Assembly (NCBI RefSeq): GCF_964355755.1
Contig: NC_092677.1
Span: forward strand, 13,662,601 to 13,726,600
DNA from: Antedon mediterranea
Taxonomy: Eukaryota; Echinodermata; Crinoidea; Comatulida; Antedonidae
DNA length: 64,000 nt
Direction of reading: 5' to 3'
Positions 22,245 through 35,600 of the stretch are shown in pieces. Both the position numbers and the translations under genes were made by a program. The number at the start of each line of letters is the position of its first letter. Positions within the stretch are counted from its first letter, which is position 1. The notes under the pieces are model-generated. The model did not search any database, was not told where the DNA came from, and was given only the letters and a program-made list of their open reading frames with translations.

Positions 22245-22653
22245 CCTTTTACACCGCCAAGCTTAGAACAAACCCGTTTCGCGTCCTCCGGGTAAATTTC
22301 CTTTTTACACCGGATTCATTAACCTGGGAATGACATGGTTTGCGTGTACACTGCAAAATACTAACCCATGTAAATGTATTAGATTAATCGAAATACTATA
22401 TTTTTTTTATGGCAATACAAAAAAATTTAGTATACTCGTGAAGAATATTTATTAAAATAACAAATAATTATACAGTACGTTTAATATATTAAATAATGGA
22501 ATAAACAAAACCAGTCTTATCTAAATTGTATGTAAATTAAATACTATACTAGTGAGCAAGGAAAGCAATCAACCGGGAAAACACACGCGGGTCTGTTTAC
22601 ACCAGGAACATGCAAGTACACAGGTTCATATTTTTGCTGGCGGTGTAAAAGGT
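22245..22653. mobile_element. non-autonomous DNA transposon with TIRs
   Basis: The left end CCTTTTACACCGCCAAGC and right end GCTGGCGGTGTAAAAGG are inverted repeats (~17 bp) about 409 bp apart, with no coding capacity between them. No clear target-site duplication was found. It lies just upstream of the first coding exon of the RRM gene. Confidence 0.75.
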
Positions 22654-22854
22654 AAGAATTAATAAAAATTAAATATAAATTATTTTGTACCGTACTGTAC
22701 ATGGTGAAGTGAAAATGTATATAAACACATGGTGTCCATGTAAATAACAGTATGGATAAGCATGGAATTGTACAAAATATATAGCCTCACATAAAATTAA
22801 CACTAACATCGTCATATCATTCTGTCAATGTCATTAGTCCAAAAATGTGCATGT

Positions 22855-23590
22855 TATATTGTATGGTCTAGATTTGCTATTAGCTCTAGCAAGTCCATAG
22901 AATATATGACCCAAAAGTCACTTTATTTCTGGCAAAGTTCAAGGAACATATGAACTCAAGGGGTCACTTGATTAGTTGATGGAATACAGTATATAACCTC
23001 AAGGTCACTTGTTTTCGGTCAGTTCCAGAAATTCCATGTCCGGCCTTAAATTTTTGCTATTTAGCAATAAGTTCATTAAATGAGGGGTCAACTGATTTCT
23101 TCTATTATCCCTTTAGTTCAAAGGACATGACCTTATGGGTCAATTGATTTCTGCAACAATTCACAAGTTCCGAGGAATATATGACCTCAACAAGGGTCAC
23201 TTGAATCCTGCCATGTTAGTCCCAGCAAGTCCATAGAAAATTATGACCATAAGGGTCACTTGATTTCTGCCAAAGTTCAAGGAACATATGACCTCAAGGG
23301 TAACCTGATTTCAGGCATTAGTTCCAGCAAGTTCTAGGAATATATGGCCTCAAGGGTCACTTTATTTCAGGCATTAGTCCCAGCAAGTCCATATAATACT
23401 GTGACCTCAAGGGTCACTTCATTTCTGTCAAAAGTTTAATGAACATATGAACTCAAAGGGTAATATGATTTCTGCCATCAGCCCAACAAGTTGATGGAAT
23501 ACAGTACATGACCTCAAGGTCAGTTGATTTCTGCAAGTCCATGGAATATAAGACCTCAATGGATCACCCTATTTCTGCCATGAGATGATT
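22855..23590. repeat. diverged tandem array built on TGACCTCAAGGGTCA
   Basis: About a dozen degenerate units of roughly 45-65 bp alternate phrases such as CCAGCAAGTCCATAGAATAT and AAAGTTCAAGGAACATATGA with a core close to TGACCTCAAGGGTCACTTGA. The core is an everted pair of nuclear-receptor half-sites (TGACCT … GGGTCA/AGGTCA, spacing 2-3). Whether it binds anything is unknown. Confidence 0.75.
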
Positions 23591-26500
23591 TGTATACTCT
23601 AAAAAAGGACTAATTAACGCATGTGAGTATTGGAGGAAATACATTAAAAACATTACATTTGAGTCTTTATTTATATACTCTTTTTCAATTCATGGCATTT
23701 GATTGGTTAATAGTGTAGCTATGGTATAGCAAACTACACAACCCCTAAACTGCGCATGTCCGTGTTTCTCCTCAATAAACATTGAATCTATACACGTGCG
23801 ACGATGTGTAGGCCGCCTACGATTATTGGTTATGATTATTGGTTATGATTTTAGCCAGTTTACCTTGCAGAAGTATAGCTGACTTATCATCGGCCAGTTA
23901 AAATATGAAAAACAAATAAAGTATTTTTGCGAATATTGATGGCATAGCTGGAACTGACAAATTATCAAATGCAGGCCTTGATGATGAAAAACAATGAACT
24001 GGATCTGTGGTTAGGCCTACTGTACTCCAACCAAAGTCAATGTTATGCATTCGTTTCGGCCTACTGTACCTGCAACCAAATTGTGTGGTACAGTATATAA
24101 AACAAATATTGACATGACTGGGCTATCGGGGCATGATTAAAAATATAGCTCTCTGTGATCTGGAGACAATACTATGCCCCCCTTGGGCTGTCATTATATA
24201 CTGTACTGTGTTACTTTAATACTCAGTGTACAATAAAAGTATGCACACCACAAACAAAACTACTCTACACAGGTCTTTCAAAGTCAGCATATTACAGTAT
24301 ACACTTCAAGGTATTATGTCATTTTGTAATTCCCAAAATCAAGAAATGTATTTATAGAACAGAAAGAACTACAGTACAGTATTATTAACATGAATTAAAC
24401 GAGGAAGTATTTTAACTACATAGGAAGGAAGCCATTGAATGAAATAAACTTAAAAGGATTTATTAAATTCAATAAAAATACATACAAGACTATTGCATAC
24501 AAACACATGTTAGACATCTGCTCTTTTTTTTTATTAGAATTATTTTGATTTGTAGTATTCGCTTTTCTACATTTTTATTAATTTTATAAGAATAAATAAT
24601 TAGTAATAGTTTCAGTAATTATCCATTAGACCAACCAGTGAATTCATGATTGTGATAGAATATGGCCAAGAAATCTGTCTAAATAGTAAAAATCATCCAA
24701 AAAAATGTGCCATTCCGGGCTAAAGGAAAATGTGGCCAACCAGCTTGAAAGGCTTTGATAATGCAGTTTAGGGAGGAGTAACAAATTTCATATTAGTGCT
24801 ACAGTATAAAAGATAGAAGTATAATATTTAACTGCATGACATGCCATAATGACAATGCACTCCTCTGTACATCAGGGGTTTCCCCCTTTTTTTCCCACAC
24901 AGTTTTTAATACTGTTAAGGTTAAATTAACATTCACTTAACTTATTCTTTTTTGTTTTTTCTTTAGAATTGATAGAAATGAACATAAAATCTAAGAAACG
25001 ATGCAAACATTGAGGCTTTCAGCATAATGCGCTATATCAAGTACCAGTTATTATTATTATTAATCAGAGGGTAATCACACACAAACAGAACTTAAAAAAT
25101 AAAAAAAAAAGCCTGCTGTACATCGAAATGGTCTTATTTTGTAATATGGACTTCAAATACAAAATCAATAAACATGTATTTGTTTGTACTGGATACTGTA
25201 CTATACTAAAAAAACACATCCCACATACACTATGATTATTGGATTTGACAGAAATATGCATAATTTATTTGACTGTACAGACTAAAATTCAATTTTAAAT
25301 CTTTAATTTATGAGGATTTCATTACATTATTAGTACTTGCAAAGTGATCCCTACTTTTCATTCCTTACGTCAATGCCAAGTAATATTATTCTGATGGTAC
25401 AGTGAGCTTATACATTTCAATGTTCTTAAAAAATGTTATATAGTACTACTGTAGTATATGAAACCTACTGTAACCGTAAATACTATACATATCTTCGTTG
25501 CTCTTTTCTTGAAATTGTCAAGTAAACTAATAAAATAGTAGGCTTTTTTTCTATAACAGCCGAGTACTGTAAATTATGTACTTTTTACCAGAATACTTTG
25601 GACTATTATAAATTCAAAATCTGAGTCTAAAGTAGCATACTGTACAAATTTAGTTTCATGCAGGGAAGAGTGAAATTGGTATAATGAATGTAGATGAATA
25701 AGTGAGCACGTCTACATTTATTTACTGTAATGCAGTTGGAACAAACATACATGATAACCTGTTTTATTTAGCTACTGTCGCACGCTTTTTTGGGGTAATC
25801 ATGGGTTATTGCAGTGGCTGGCTGCATCATAAACTGTTAGTTATGGTACAACTGTAAATTGTAGTCAATAATTTGGACATGATCCCTAGAAATTAACCGG
25901 TTTTTTTTTGTGTATAGCCTTCTGCATTTCTACAGTACTGTACATAATGCCAGTATGATATTGATACATGCTTATTTACAGAACTACTACTATGATAATA
26001 TGCTTTATTTAAACACGAAAACTTGGCTCAACTAGCAGTTGTTTTTCTGCAAGGCCGTTTTTCTGTAAGCATTACAGGTACTATCTACAGTTACATGACA
26101 GCAGTTATCCCCCGAACAATATTATCATTGAGTAATACTCACCTAAAAAAAAGGGTGATACCCTCTGCTTTCACCCACTGATAAACCTGCAAAAACAAAA
26201 TGATAATAAGAAAAACTCCACGGAAATGCAGCTTAGGCCAATGCGCCTCAACACATGTTTTAAATTTAAGAACACAAGCCATTGAACTTGGAACAATTGT
26301 GTTGATATTAAAAACGATAGTATGGTAATTTTTTTCTGTACTGTACATGTCATTGATTTTCAGTAATAAAAAGGGGGATTTATTGATAAGGCAGTAGATA
26401 TAGTATAGCTTTATTATGAATTGGAGATAACTCAGACATTTTAAGGTCATTCTAAATTTGATAGAATTAAATTAAAGACTATTGGCTATAGAAGAAGACT

Positions 26501-27476
26501 ATTGAAGACTACAGTATTTCATAAACAATATTTTTGTTCTTAAGTGACACAGAAAAGCCCATATCAGAGGTTGAATCTGCCATTTTAAAACTATAGACTA
26601 GCTCAAAAATGTTTGTATACTGTATGCCTATCACATGACAATTATTTAGCCAATTGTACAGTAGCTACTGATAGCCAACAGGCATTCAATCTACTTAGTA
26701 ACGACTGTAAACATAAAACAATTTTTTCTTCTTGAATCTTCAGTATAAAAACCTGCTCTTTAAAATCTGTAATAGGAGTTCATAAAGAGATGGTGTTGTG
26801 TTTTGAGAGAGATAAATTAGGTTTTCTAAAACTAAAAATAAGATATATGGATCTGCGCGTAATGCATGCTGGTACAGTATTTGTAGTGACTGCTTAAAAA
26901 TACTAATGTAAAATAATATACTTGCTCAAATTTTTAACAGTTTAAAGATGCAAACGAAAATTATCGAAAAAGGCCCATTTAGTATCCAATTAAAAAATTA
27001 TGCAGTTTGTGACATTAAATTTGATAGAAAAACATCTTTAAATGATACACTTGATTGGTTAAATGGTACGGTTAAATTGCTGTGTGCCAAATCCAAAAAA
27101 TGACTAGAGGCCCGGCTAGCCTACCACTATGAATTATACTGTAGAGTGTCTTGTAGACAGTAACATGGAAAGGCATAGTACAACCATCAAGGGATTTTTT
27201 GTAAGTAAGGCCTACCTGTATGAAATTACAGGCTATACATATAACACGATGTTCTGTAAAATTTACGCCCAGTATTGCCTGGTAGAGTTTCATTAAATGT
27301 TATTGTGATGTATTTCATTGGGCGTGTTATGCATTTCAATATAAGGAAAGTCTGTATAAATACTGATAGGATTTATTCCGAAACTGAAGACCGCCCCTGT
27401 GATTTTTGTCTGAAAATACAAACTCAAGTAATACACGTATGAAACGCCATATGTGCAAAAATATTTATATTTTTAC
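23591..27476. other. intergenic, no gene seen
   Basis: AT-rich DNA conspicuously rich in TACAGTA/TACTGTA words. A minus-strand open frame around 26139-26450 has no recognisable domain. No exon, RNA gene or complete element was identified. Confidence 0.5.
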
Positions 27477-28645
27477 AAAACTCCGTCTGGAGCCCAGACT
27501 AGGCGTAGGCCTACAGTAATGTAGATTAATCTGACCGGTCAAAGTTACATCGGCCTGGCCCCAGCAGGATTGACAGAATGGAACTGATTTACAAACAATA
27601 CACTTAGCTATCGGGCCTGTCACACCAAAATCAGTCCGGGCCAAAATCGGTCCGGCGGACCAGTTTTGGCTGCCAAAATCAGTCCGGGGGACCATTTATG
27701 GCTGCCAAAACGTGTCCGGCCGGACCAATTTTGGCCGCCAAAACTGGTCCGGCCTGGATAAAATCGGTCCGGGCAGTAGGACTGTTTTTGGCCGCCAAAT
27801 ATGGTCCGGTCTTACAAATATATGGTGCGCAAAATGAGTCATAATGTATATATCATTAAAAAAATGCCATGATTAGTCATTATATCGAAAACTACAGGGT
27901 TTTATTTGTTATTTTAATATTATAAATTAAGCCTGTTTTTTTAATTATTATTAGTAGTAACTCATCAATAATTAGTACTAATTGTTAGGCTTTTGTATAC
28001 AATATGTATCTGCCTGTTTTTAATCCATTTTGTTCTTTTTTAACATCTTCGTTTCCCCATGATGTTAAAAACAATTTAATTTATTAATTATTTATTGTTA
28101 ATCAATCAATATATCAATTCAATACAATTATTATAAAACAATTATCCAATATTGATTAGGCTGAGGAAGGAAAAAGGCCTCAATCATAAATAAAATCTAG
28201 CTGGCAATATCAGCGTCTCATAGTCATACCCGTTCGTGTGAGTGTGTGGCAGGCCGAAATATGAGTGAACACCTAAGTCATGTTTTTAGATAAAATACAT
28301 TTATTTATAGTATTTATCCGACAAGATAACTTACTAATATATATCATGGGATATTTTTCTAGCCATAAACAACTTAAAACAGCATCATAGGCCTAGTAAT
28401 TCAATTAAAATCGACAGAAGAAAAACCCGGACCGATTTTGGCAGTGGCGGACTGCTTTTGGCCACAATTTTAGAGCCAAAACTGGTCCGGCCGGACCGAT
28501 TTTGGCCCCGGACCATATTTATCGTGACAGGCCTAATATTAATAAATGTGGTCCGGTCGGACCAGTTTTGGCATTACATTTGTGGCCAAAGGCAGTTGCG
28601 CTTTGTGGACCGATCTTGGTTTGACAGACAATTAAGACTATCGGG
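27477..28645. mobile_element. TIR element with clustered GGTCCGGNCGGACC palindromes
   Basis: A left block (about 27615-27815) and a right block (about 28430-28645) are made of repeated modules: AAAATCGGTCC, GGTCCGGCCGGACC, CCAGTTTTGGC and GCCGCCAAAA. The inner ends are inverted: GGGCCTGTCACACCAAAATC on the left against the complement of GTGACAGGCCT at 28524-28534 on the right. AT-rich DNA (27815-28425) without coding capacity lies between. More modules lie outside the right end, which suggests nesting or a larger element. A 27 bp segment at 27477-27503 matches 2111-2137 in reverse. Confidence 0.65.
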
Positions 28646-31600
28646 ACCAACGCCTATCTGTTTACCCCCACCCAGCAGTAGCTTCTTTCTGTCGACGATG
28701 GCAAACCAAGTCATTAAATGTCAAATTTGAGCAGACATTCATCAGATGACATGTTGAGAAACTACAATAAAAATATTCTTTGATTTACACTGATTTTAAT
28801 CTAGTAGAGTTGACATATTCGTATTGTTTAAAATACTGAAATTTTGCATGATTTTAACAACAGCTGGTCGCCCAAGCGGTTGCGAGCCAGGCTAGATTAT
28901 TAAGATGATTAGCCACGAAGAGCTGCAGTCGTCACACGTCAGTGAAGCCAGATATAGCTTGACAAACGGGCCTAGCAAATTTATTTAACACCATCTGTTT
29001 GCACTGTCAGTACATTGACACGACAAAATAAACGTTCAAATATGTTAATTGATATTTTACACATACAAATCTAAAATATATACAATGATTACCAAATAAA
29101 CACCAGGTTCTTCAGAAAAAACAACCTGTCACTTTCCAAAAAGTCCGTCAGTTTTTCACTGGAGGAATAAAGTGAAACGTGTGTGTGTTTTTCAGGTCAC
29201 TTCTAGGTCATGGGAAAAAATAAAAATAAGTTGCCAGGAACTCACACGTAATTTACTCAAATTTCTACCGAACTAGGTAGCAGCAGTGATTCTGCGCTGG
29301 AAAATCATCAATTTTCTCTCAAAAGAGGGAGTTTTTTATTTTAAATAAAAGACTCTCTCCAATTAAGAGGTCTCTAATTAAACCACTGTACAGTGACCTC
29401 TCACACCTACCATTTATCCGTAAGTTGCTCCCTTCAAAAAAGAAAGAAAGATTCAATTTTCGAGGGAAGTTTCCCCTCTAATTAGGCCTAAAGACCACTT
29501 AAAATAAACTTTTAGAATTGTATCTCAGAGTAGATAGCTATTTGAAGAAAAGCCGACAAATATGCTTATTAGTTATATGCAAATTGTTGTATTGGTTAAA
29601 ATAAATGTTATACTGTACTACTAGTTCCAACTTAAAGTGTTTTCAATCTTTTGAAGTAAGATATTTCTCCATCAGATAGAATGGACTCAATCGATTGCCA
29701 TTCTAGTTCACCATAAAAGGCTTCTTGCAACATTATAATGGTATTTTCAAAAGATATTTAGCCATTTGATATTGTATATATTTTAAATTTTTCGAATAGA
29801 CGTGTTGCTTTCACAAACCAATTACTGCATGCATACAGTAGTACGTCATACTTGGTATTCCAATACATTTCCAAGGTATATTATTTTATTCAGTTTGTCT
29901 GATTGCATTTATGTGCCAACGATTAATTAAAAAACTGTATTGTTTCTGATCATTATATCTTTTACGTGCAGAGTGGTGTGCACTTATATTTGTTTTTATA
30001 TGACTAAGGCTATATGTCTACACTATCACAAACTAGGTCGCCAAAAAAAGTGTGATGTGCCCAAATATTGTAGCGCTATGCCCAAATATGGTAGTGATAT
30101 GATATCATCATGTTCATATATGGGCACATCACATTTTGTTGTCACATAAAGTTTGATAGTGTAGACCGGGCTTAAAGGCTTTGGTTTTATCATGAATTTA
30201 TATAGGGCTTTATATTCTTATTTGTGCCCAGTATGTTTAGCTATCTGGTTAGGCTATACGACGTCACCACAAAATCATCACTATTGCAAGCAGGAGCTAA
30301 GAGGACGGTTTATATCATAGCACACTAGCGGCATGAGATATTGTACGTGATCTCAGATTTATATAGGCCTAGTCCTTCAATTTCATTTATCCATGGGTAC
30401 AAAATCAATAGCATCAGGCTACTATTTCAAATTGGTCAGGATTTCGCACAGCCCATTCGGAATCCAATATTCGTACGTTCTAAAGTTCAAGTCAGACACA
30501 TAAAACGACGTCCTCCTCCGTAAATGTCGGTCATGATCATCAGTTCGAAACGTATGGTTGGTTATGGTTTACATTTATTAAAACTTATATCAAATTAATT
30601 GTATCAAATAACATTATCTAGTAATAATCAACGCATCTATGCATGTGTGTGCGTGTCTGGTAAACGTATACAAACAGCCTGTATGTATAAGATAAATATG
30701 AATAATGTAAAGACAATAAATGCATATAGGCCTATACTTAATTATTGCCTGAACAAAATATAATGTAGGTCTAATTAATATTAAAGGATGATTGTCGGTT
30801 ACATAATGGAAGAAGACAATTTATTTTGCTATGTATTATAAAAAGTCTGCAAACAGTTTTTATTAACCAATGTAACCTTACACATCATCTAAGTTATCAT
30901 CACAATAATACTGATGTTACGTTGTATAATGTTGAAGAACTCTAACTACAGTATAGCACCGTTTTACGAACCAGTCTACGAAATGAGCATTGCTCAACTG
31001 TCTAAAAACAACAAGAAGAAGTTATTCGATTATGTACATTAATTGACGTTCTGATTTGTTATACAAATAGTTATTGCATATAATCTAATTTGTGAGATAT
31101 GAACAAAGACATCATTAACCATCCGATTAATCCCACTATCCTAATTTGTACGAATCATTTAACATTCTCTAATTAAAACACGTATTGCACTGTATATGAG
31201 TCACACATTTAATATACAGGCGTTTATTATTGCTTAATACAAATATAATATCAAAGAAAGGCGAATCTGTTTTTGAGCAAATCGAACATGATTAGATTGC
31301 AAATTCTTTAGCAGTAGTAGAATAATATAAACACCACATTAACGCATGCGTATCATATTTCCGCAAATGTTCGTAAACATTTTTCTTTTTGTCGCTCTCT
31401 TATCTGCCATTAAAAAAATTTATGATAAATAAATAAATGATAACAATATTACCACAATAAGTGTATTACCAAAAGGGCGATATTCAATGTTCAACGCCTA
31501 TAAATACTTTTCATGTAATAGGTAGGTAGGAAAATCATGAATTATTTATCATTTATTTATGATAACATGAATGCTTTAAAAAAAATACCACTGTCTCCTT

Positions 31601-31794
31601 CTACAACTTACAAATATTACGCAAATTTTCTTGTACCTATTAACATCATCGGATCTATCAATTAAAATCACACCGTGCCTAGTGTAGCCTACAAAAGTCT
31701 ACCATAAATCAAAAACAACAACAAAACAAAACTTTGGCAGTATTTCCTATTACTTAATTATGTTGTCCATTTCTGTTACTAATGAAAAATTGAA
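28646..31794. other. intergenic, one MITE, no gene seen
   Basis: No exons recognised apart from MITE family 1 at 30016-30166. Short A/T-rich inverted segments occur near 29330-29390. The rest is featureless AT-rich sequence. Confidence 0.5.
30016..30166. mobile_element. fold-back MITE (family 1), complete copy
   Basis: The ends are GTCTACACTATCA and TTTGATAGTGTAGAC. The left arm contains a short internal repeat (GCCCAAATATTGTAG, then GCCCAAATATGGTAG), which explains why it is ~20 bp longer than the copy at 18717-18846. Confidence 0.8.
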
Positions 31795-32625
31795 TTAGTT
31801 GCTAACTGTTGTACGCTTTTCGTACAACTTATCATAAAATGGTTGTGAAATGTTAACATATTCTTGCACTATTTCTGGCAAATCTTCAAATTTTGGAAGT
31901 GGTTTGACAGACCCAGCCACGAATCCACCAGCGCTTAGACTGTTTCCATGAAAACCAATCATTTTATCTATGTTAAGGTAATCGTCGTCAGCATTCCATT
32001 GAACTGGCTGCTCAAGACCCCAGCTTAACATTTGCTCTGAAAACTCCAAACCAACCTCGTCACAGAGTATCTTCAGAATGCCTTTCGGGTTTTCAAGGAG
32101 ATCATCCGTATCCAAAACGAGTGGTTCCTTTCCAGTTTTATCTACAACATAATTGTAGAGCTCATGGAGTTCTTGAAAACCAAGACGAGGAGTAAAATAT
32201 GTTTTAAAAATGTCGACACCCAATTCAGGGTTAAAATTTTTCCAAACACGATACATTGACAGGTACGTCCTGATTGGATGACGTATGAGAAACGTATGTT
32301 GGTAGCCATCGGGTATTAAGTCATAGTTGCCGTTGAGATTAAAAGCAAAATCTTTGGCAAAAATAACTTTCTTACCCTCAAATTTCATTTCCATCTTTTC
32401 TTTAGTCGCTTGAAATGACAGGTCTTTTCTCATTGGTAGTTCAACTGTTAGATACCGCCGAAAGCGTTCGGGTCCGAGAAAAGCCGATGTTGTGAATGGT
32501 TCGTAGATAAGTTCGACATCGGGCACACACTCCATGCTTCGCATTAAGGCGGTTGTGAGAGAACGCGGCTGACTCCAAGCAATGAAGCGTATTTGTTTTA
32601 GCTTATCTCTACTTTCAGAACTCAT
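31795..32625 (-). CDS. sulfotransferase-fold protein (branched-chain aminotransferase-like protein family)
   Basis: A 276-residue protein in a single coding exon. SQPRSLTTALMRSM (18-31) is the P-loop-like 5'-phosphosulfate-binding loop, and RHPIRTYLSMYR (115-126) fits the 3'-phosphate-binding motif of PAPS-dependent sulfotransferases. YEPF (41-44) and KDF (91-93) are typical of this soluble subfamily, often labelled branched-chain-amino-acid aminotransferase-like although it has no aminotransferase domain. The substrate is unknown. No signal peptide or membrane segment is seen, so it is probably cytosolic. A TTTTTTTTTAG acceptor lies about 20 bases upstream of the ATG, so at least one 5' UTR exon is likely. 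Length fits the family. Confidence 0.85.
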   Translation of the reverse strand: MSSESRDKLKQIRFIAWSQPRSLTTALMRSMECVPDVELIYEPFTTSAFLGPERFRRYLTVELPMRKDLSFQATKEKMEMKFEGKKVIFAKDFAFNLNGNYDLIPDGYQHTFLIRHPIRTYLSMYRVWKNFNPELGVDIFKTYFTPRLGFQELHELYNYVVDKTGKEPLVLDTDDLLENPKGILKILCDEVGLEFSEQMLSWGLEQPVQWNADDDYLNIDKMIGFHGNSLSAGGFVAGSVKPLPKFEDLPEIVQEYVNISQPFYDKLYEKRTTVSN

Positions 32626-32645
32626 CTTGCGAGTTTTCAGCTACT

Positions 32646-35600
32646 CTAAAAAAAAACAATAAAAAAACGATAAAATCACAGTAACTTGTAGGCTAGACTT
32701 GTCTTAAGTCTGTAGTTATTTTATTTGTTATTTAGTCCACAGTCGGCGTTTCGATTTTTGTCTTGAAACTTTTTTTCTTATTCAAGCTCAAGTATTAGGC
32801 CTACACATATGCAACATCTACGTGTCTTTATCCGGTGATACTTTTACCATTATACCAACACAGTACCTCTTCAATTTCATTCGCTCAATCGTGAACCAAA
32901 TAAACTGTAGTTTGGCGATGATGATGTACTGCATTCTTCAACATGCACAGCACGGTGTGCTATCTACATTCCCAGTTTGAACACACGGATAGCGAATGGG
33001 ATTCGAACCGTGGACAAAAAGAAACCGTATACGGTTCAGCGTACAAAACAGTGACTACCACAAAATGAGTGATAGATGTGTTAGTGCGCAATCAATAATA
33101 ATCAATTTACAGTTTAATCATCATTATTAGTTTATCCAGAGAGTTGTATTTAAGAGTTAAACGAATTAAGAGTAGCACACATTATCGTAGCAGTCAAAAG
33201 GAGATTAAACTAAACCCTTGAAATGGTCTCTCATTGGCAGTAGTAAAACTTGGCTTTAACACTATTTTTGAATTGATAATATTTCAATTATTAATTCCAA
33301 TAAAATATTCCTCTTGTATTTATGTAGGCCTAAGCTGTGGAAACCCAGTGGTGCAATAAGGCTGTCTCAGAGCGGAAAGTGATAAGTGATGGAAAACATT
33401 TTGTTCACTTCATGGTTTTAGAAGTGAACATTTCCACACTACATATATCCATTACTTAAATATTGTATTATTTTAGTATCATGTAATATTATAATAATGC
33501 GTGCCCACGAAATCCCTCGGGTATCGTTCATGCAATAATTATGCAATCAACATAAATTCGACGGTTGTTCCGCTTGATACAACACAGAAAAAACAAAATG
33601 ACAGAGAATCGCAAGCCTATAATATATTAACATAATATATTCGTAAAGAGCGCATATAGATTTGACAAAAAAATCAAAGTGGGAAGGTTTTCATTTTAAA
33701 AACATTATAGCTGACATTTTTTCACAGGATGTTTTCCAGTTATATCTCCATGAGAAGCATACTGATGCCTACATGTAATTTCTATTTTAAGGAAATTAAA
33801 ATGTATAGTCTTTTTATAATACCTGATACGGCGTATGTTTGTTATCATTAAGTAAAATTATATTATGTCCAGCTAGACGATCGGTGCCTCAATAGGCCTA
33901 CTATTAATGTAAACCATGTAATGGAGTTCCCTCGTAGTAGGCCTAATGCAATCTCTCATAATAAAGTATAAGTGTACCACAGTAAGCGGATCACGCTGTG
34001 AATAACACTTAATAATAATGATATATTATAATCCATTCTGAATTCACCACACCATCTGAATGATTCTGACATTGACAAACAACATTTTATATTTTATTGT
34101 TAATGATAATGTGCTGTAGAAAATGTATGTATAACAAGAGAAAATGTGAAGATGTAAACAAATGAACAAAAAGGGTATGTAAACAGATGATGAAAACAAA
34201 CACTGTTAATATAATAATATGTATAGTGTATTGAAATGAAAATGTGATTAGTAAAGTATGGAAATAAAAGTGCGATGAACCCACATAAAGATAAAAAAAC
34301 AACATTTTATATTGATAATAATTAATATTTAAACATGAAATATTACTAGACGCCGGTCTAATTTTTAACATTCTGTGAAGGTATAGGCCTACGTACGGAG
34401 CATTTAAACTTCCTCAAATTCAAACAACGCTTTTAAATGATCTTTCTGTAAAAACAATAATGACCCAGAATCTCCCACATGGAGGGCTCACGGTTTGTAT
34501 TCATACGAGTGTATCATATATTATGATAGGCATCATTAACATACCACTCCAAATATTATATCTGACAGAATTGTACACTGGTTGGTCACACGTTTACAAC
34601 ATTCAATATTAACAAAATAAAAACATACAATACCTACCCCTTTTCTTTCAGAGAGTTACAAAGAAGCTGTGTTTTGTGTGAATCTGTGTTCAAATTATAA
34701 GGAATCTGCTTATCGTATTGGCGATGAACAGAAAGATTGATCATTCATTCACAGTTTAAAGATCTACCCACTGGACTGTACCATTAAACAGCAGGTATAG
34801 TTCAGTAAACAACTGATAATGTGAATGCCCGCTATTATTATTAATAAAAACTTATTTATAATTAAACATTTGCTTATAAAACTTAAACTAAATTAGCATG
34901 AAATACTGAAAACTAAATGTACATATACATAGCTAATTAAAATGTAAACGTCACTAATACTTACAGTAAATTGTTACGCCCAAACTCACCACGTCACACT
35001 AACTAAGGTCAAGTTCATATTGGTAGCCAAATATGGAAGGCCAACATAGTCAAATCGTATAGAATGTGACAGTTCGTTTCGGAAGCCTCTATCTCATAGG
35101 TAAACCGTAATGTTTCATATGATAATGGAGGTATAAAATGTATACCTCCGTGCTGATAAGTTATGTATGGCACGCCACATACTGGTATATATCTAGCATA
35201 TTATACCACTGTGGAGAGTAGGACATAGGCCTACTGTAGGATATAATACAGAACGGTAGCATACGGTTTCAATAAAGACAAAATGTAGGCCTTTGGATTT
35301 GTTGTGCTTATAAAAAAAATCCAGTAACGTTTTGGTTTTTTTAAACTATTTTCACTAAAACATTTAAACAATACAAAAATAATAAGGCTTCTAGTGGTTT
35401 TTTTCTTTTTTTTTTCTTCTGATATTGATATATTTAAAAATAGTAAAACCATTTACCAATTTATGAGAACGTAAATATTGGGTTTACTCAATAAGTAGAC
35501 AGTATAATACGGGTCTTTCGGTTTATCTAAATACTACAAATTGTCGTTAGGCCTATGTGTCGCTCGATTGTGTTTCTTTATAGAGTGACAATTGTTTGTT

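Noticed and set aside
33001-33060. tRNA-like B box GGTTCGAATCC on the minus strand
   Set aside because: The T arm looks right, but no acceptor or anticodon stem could be paired; probably an old SINE fragment, too weak to call.
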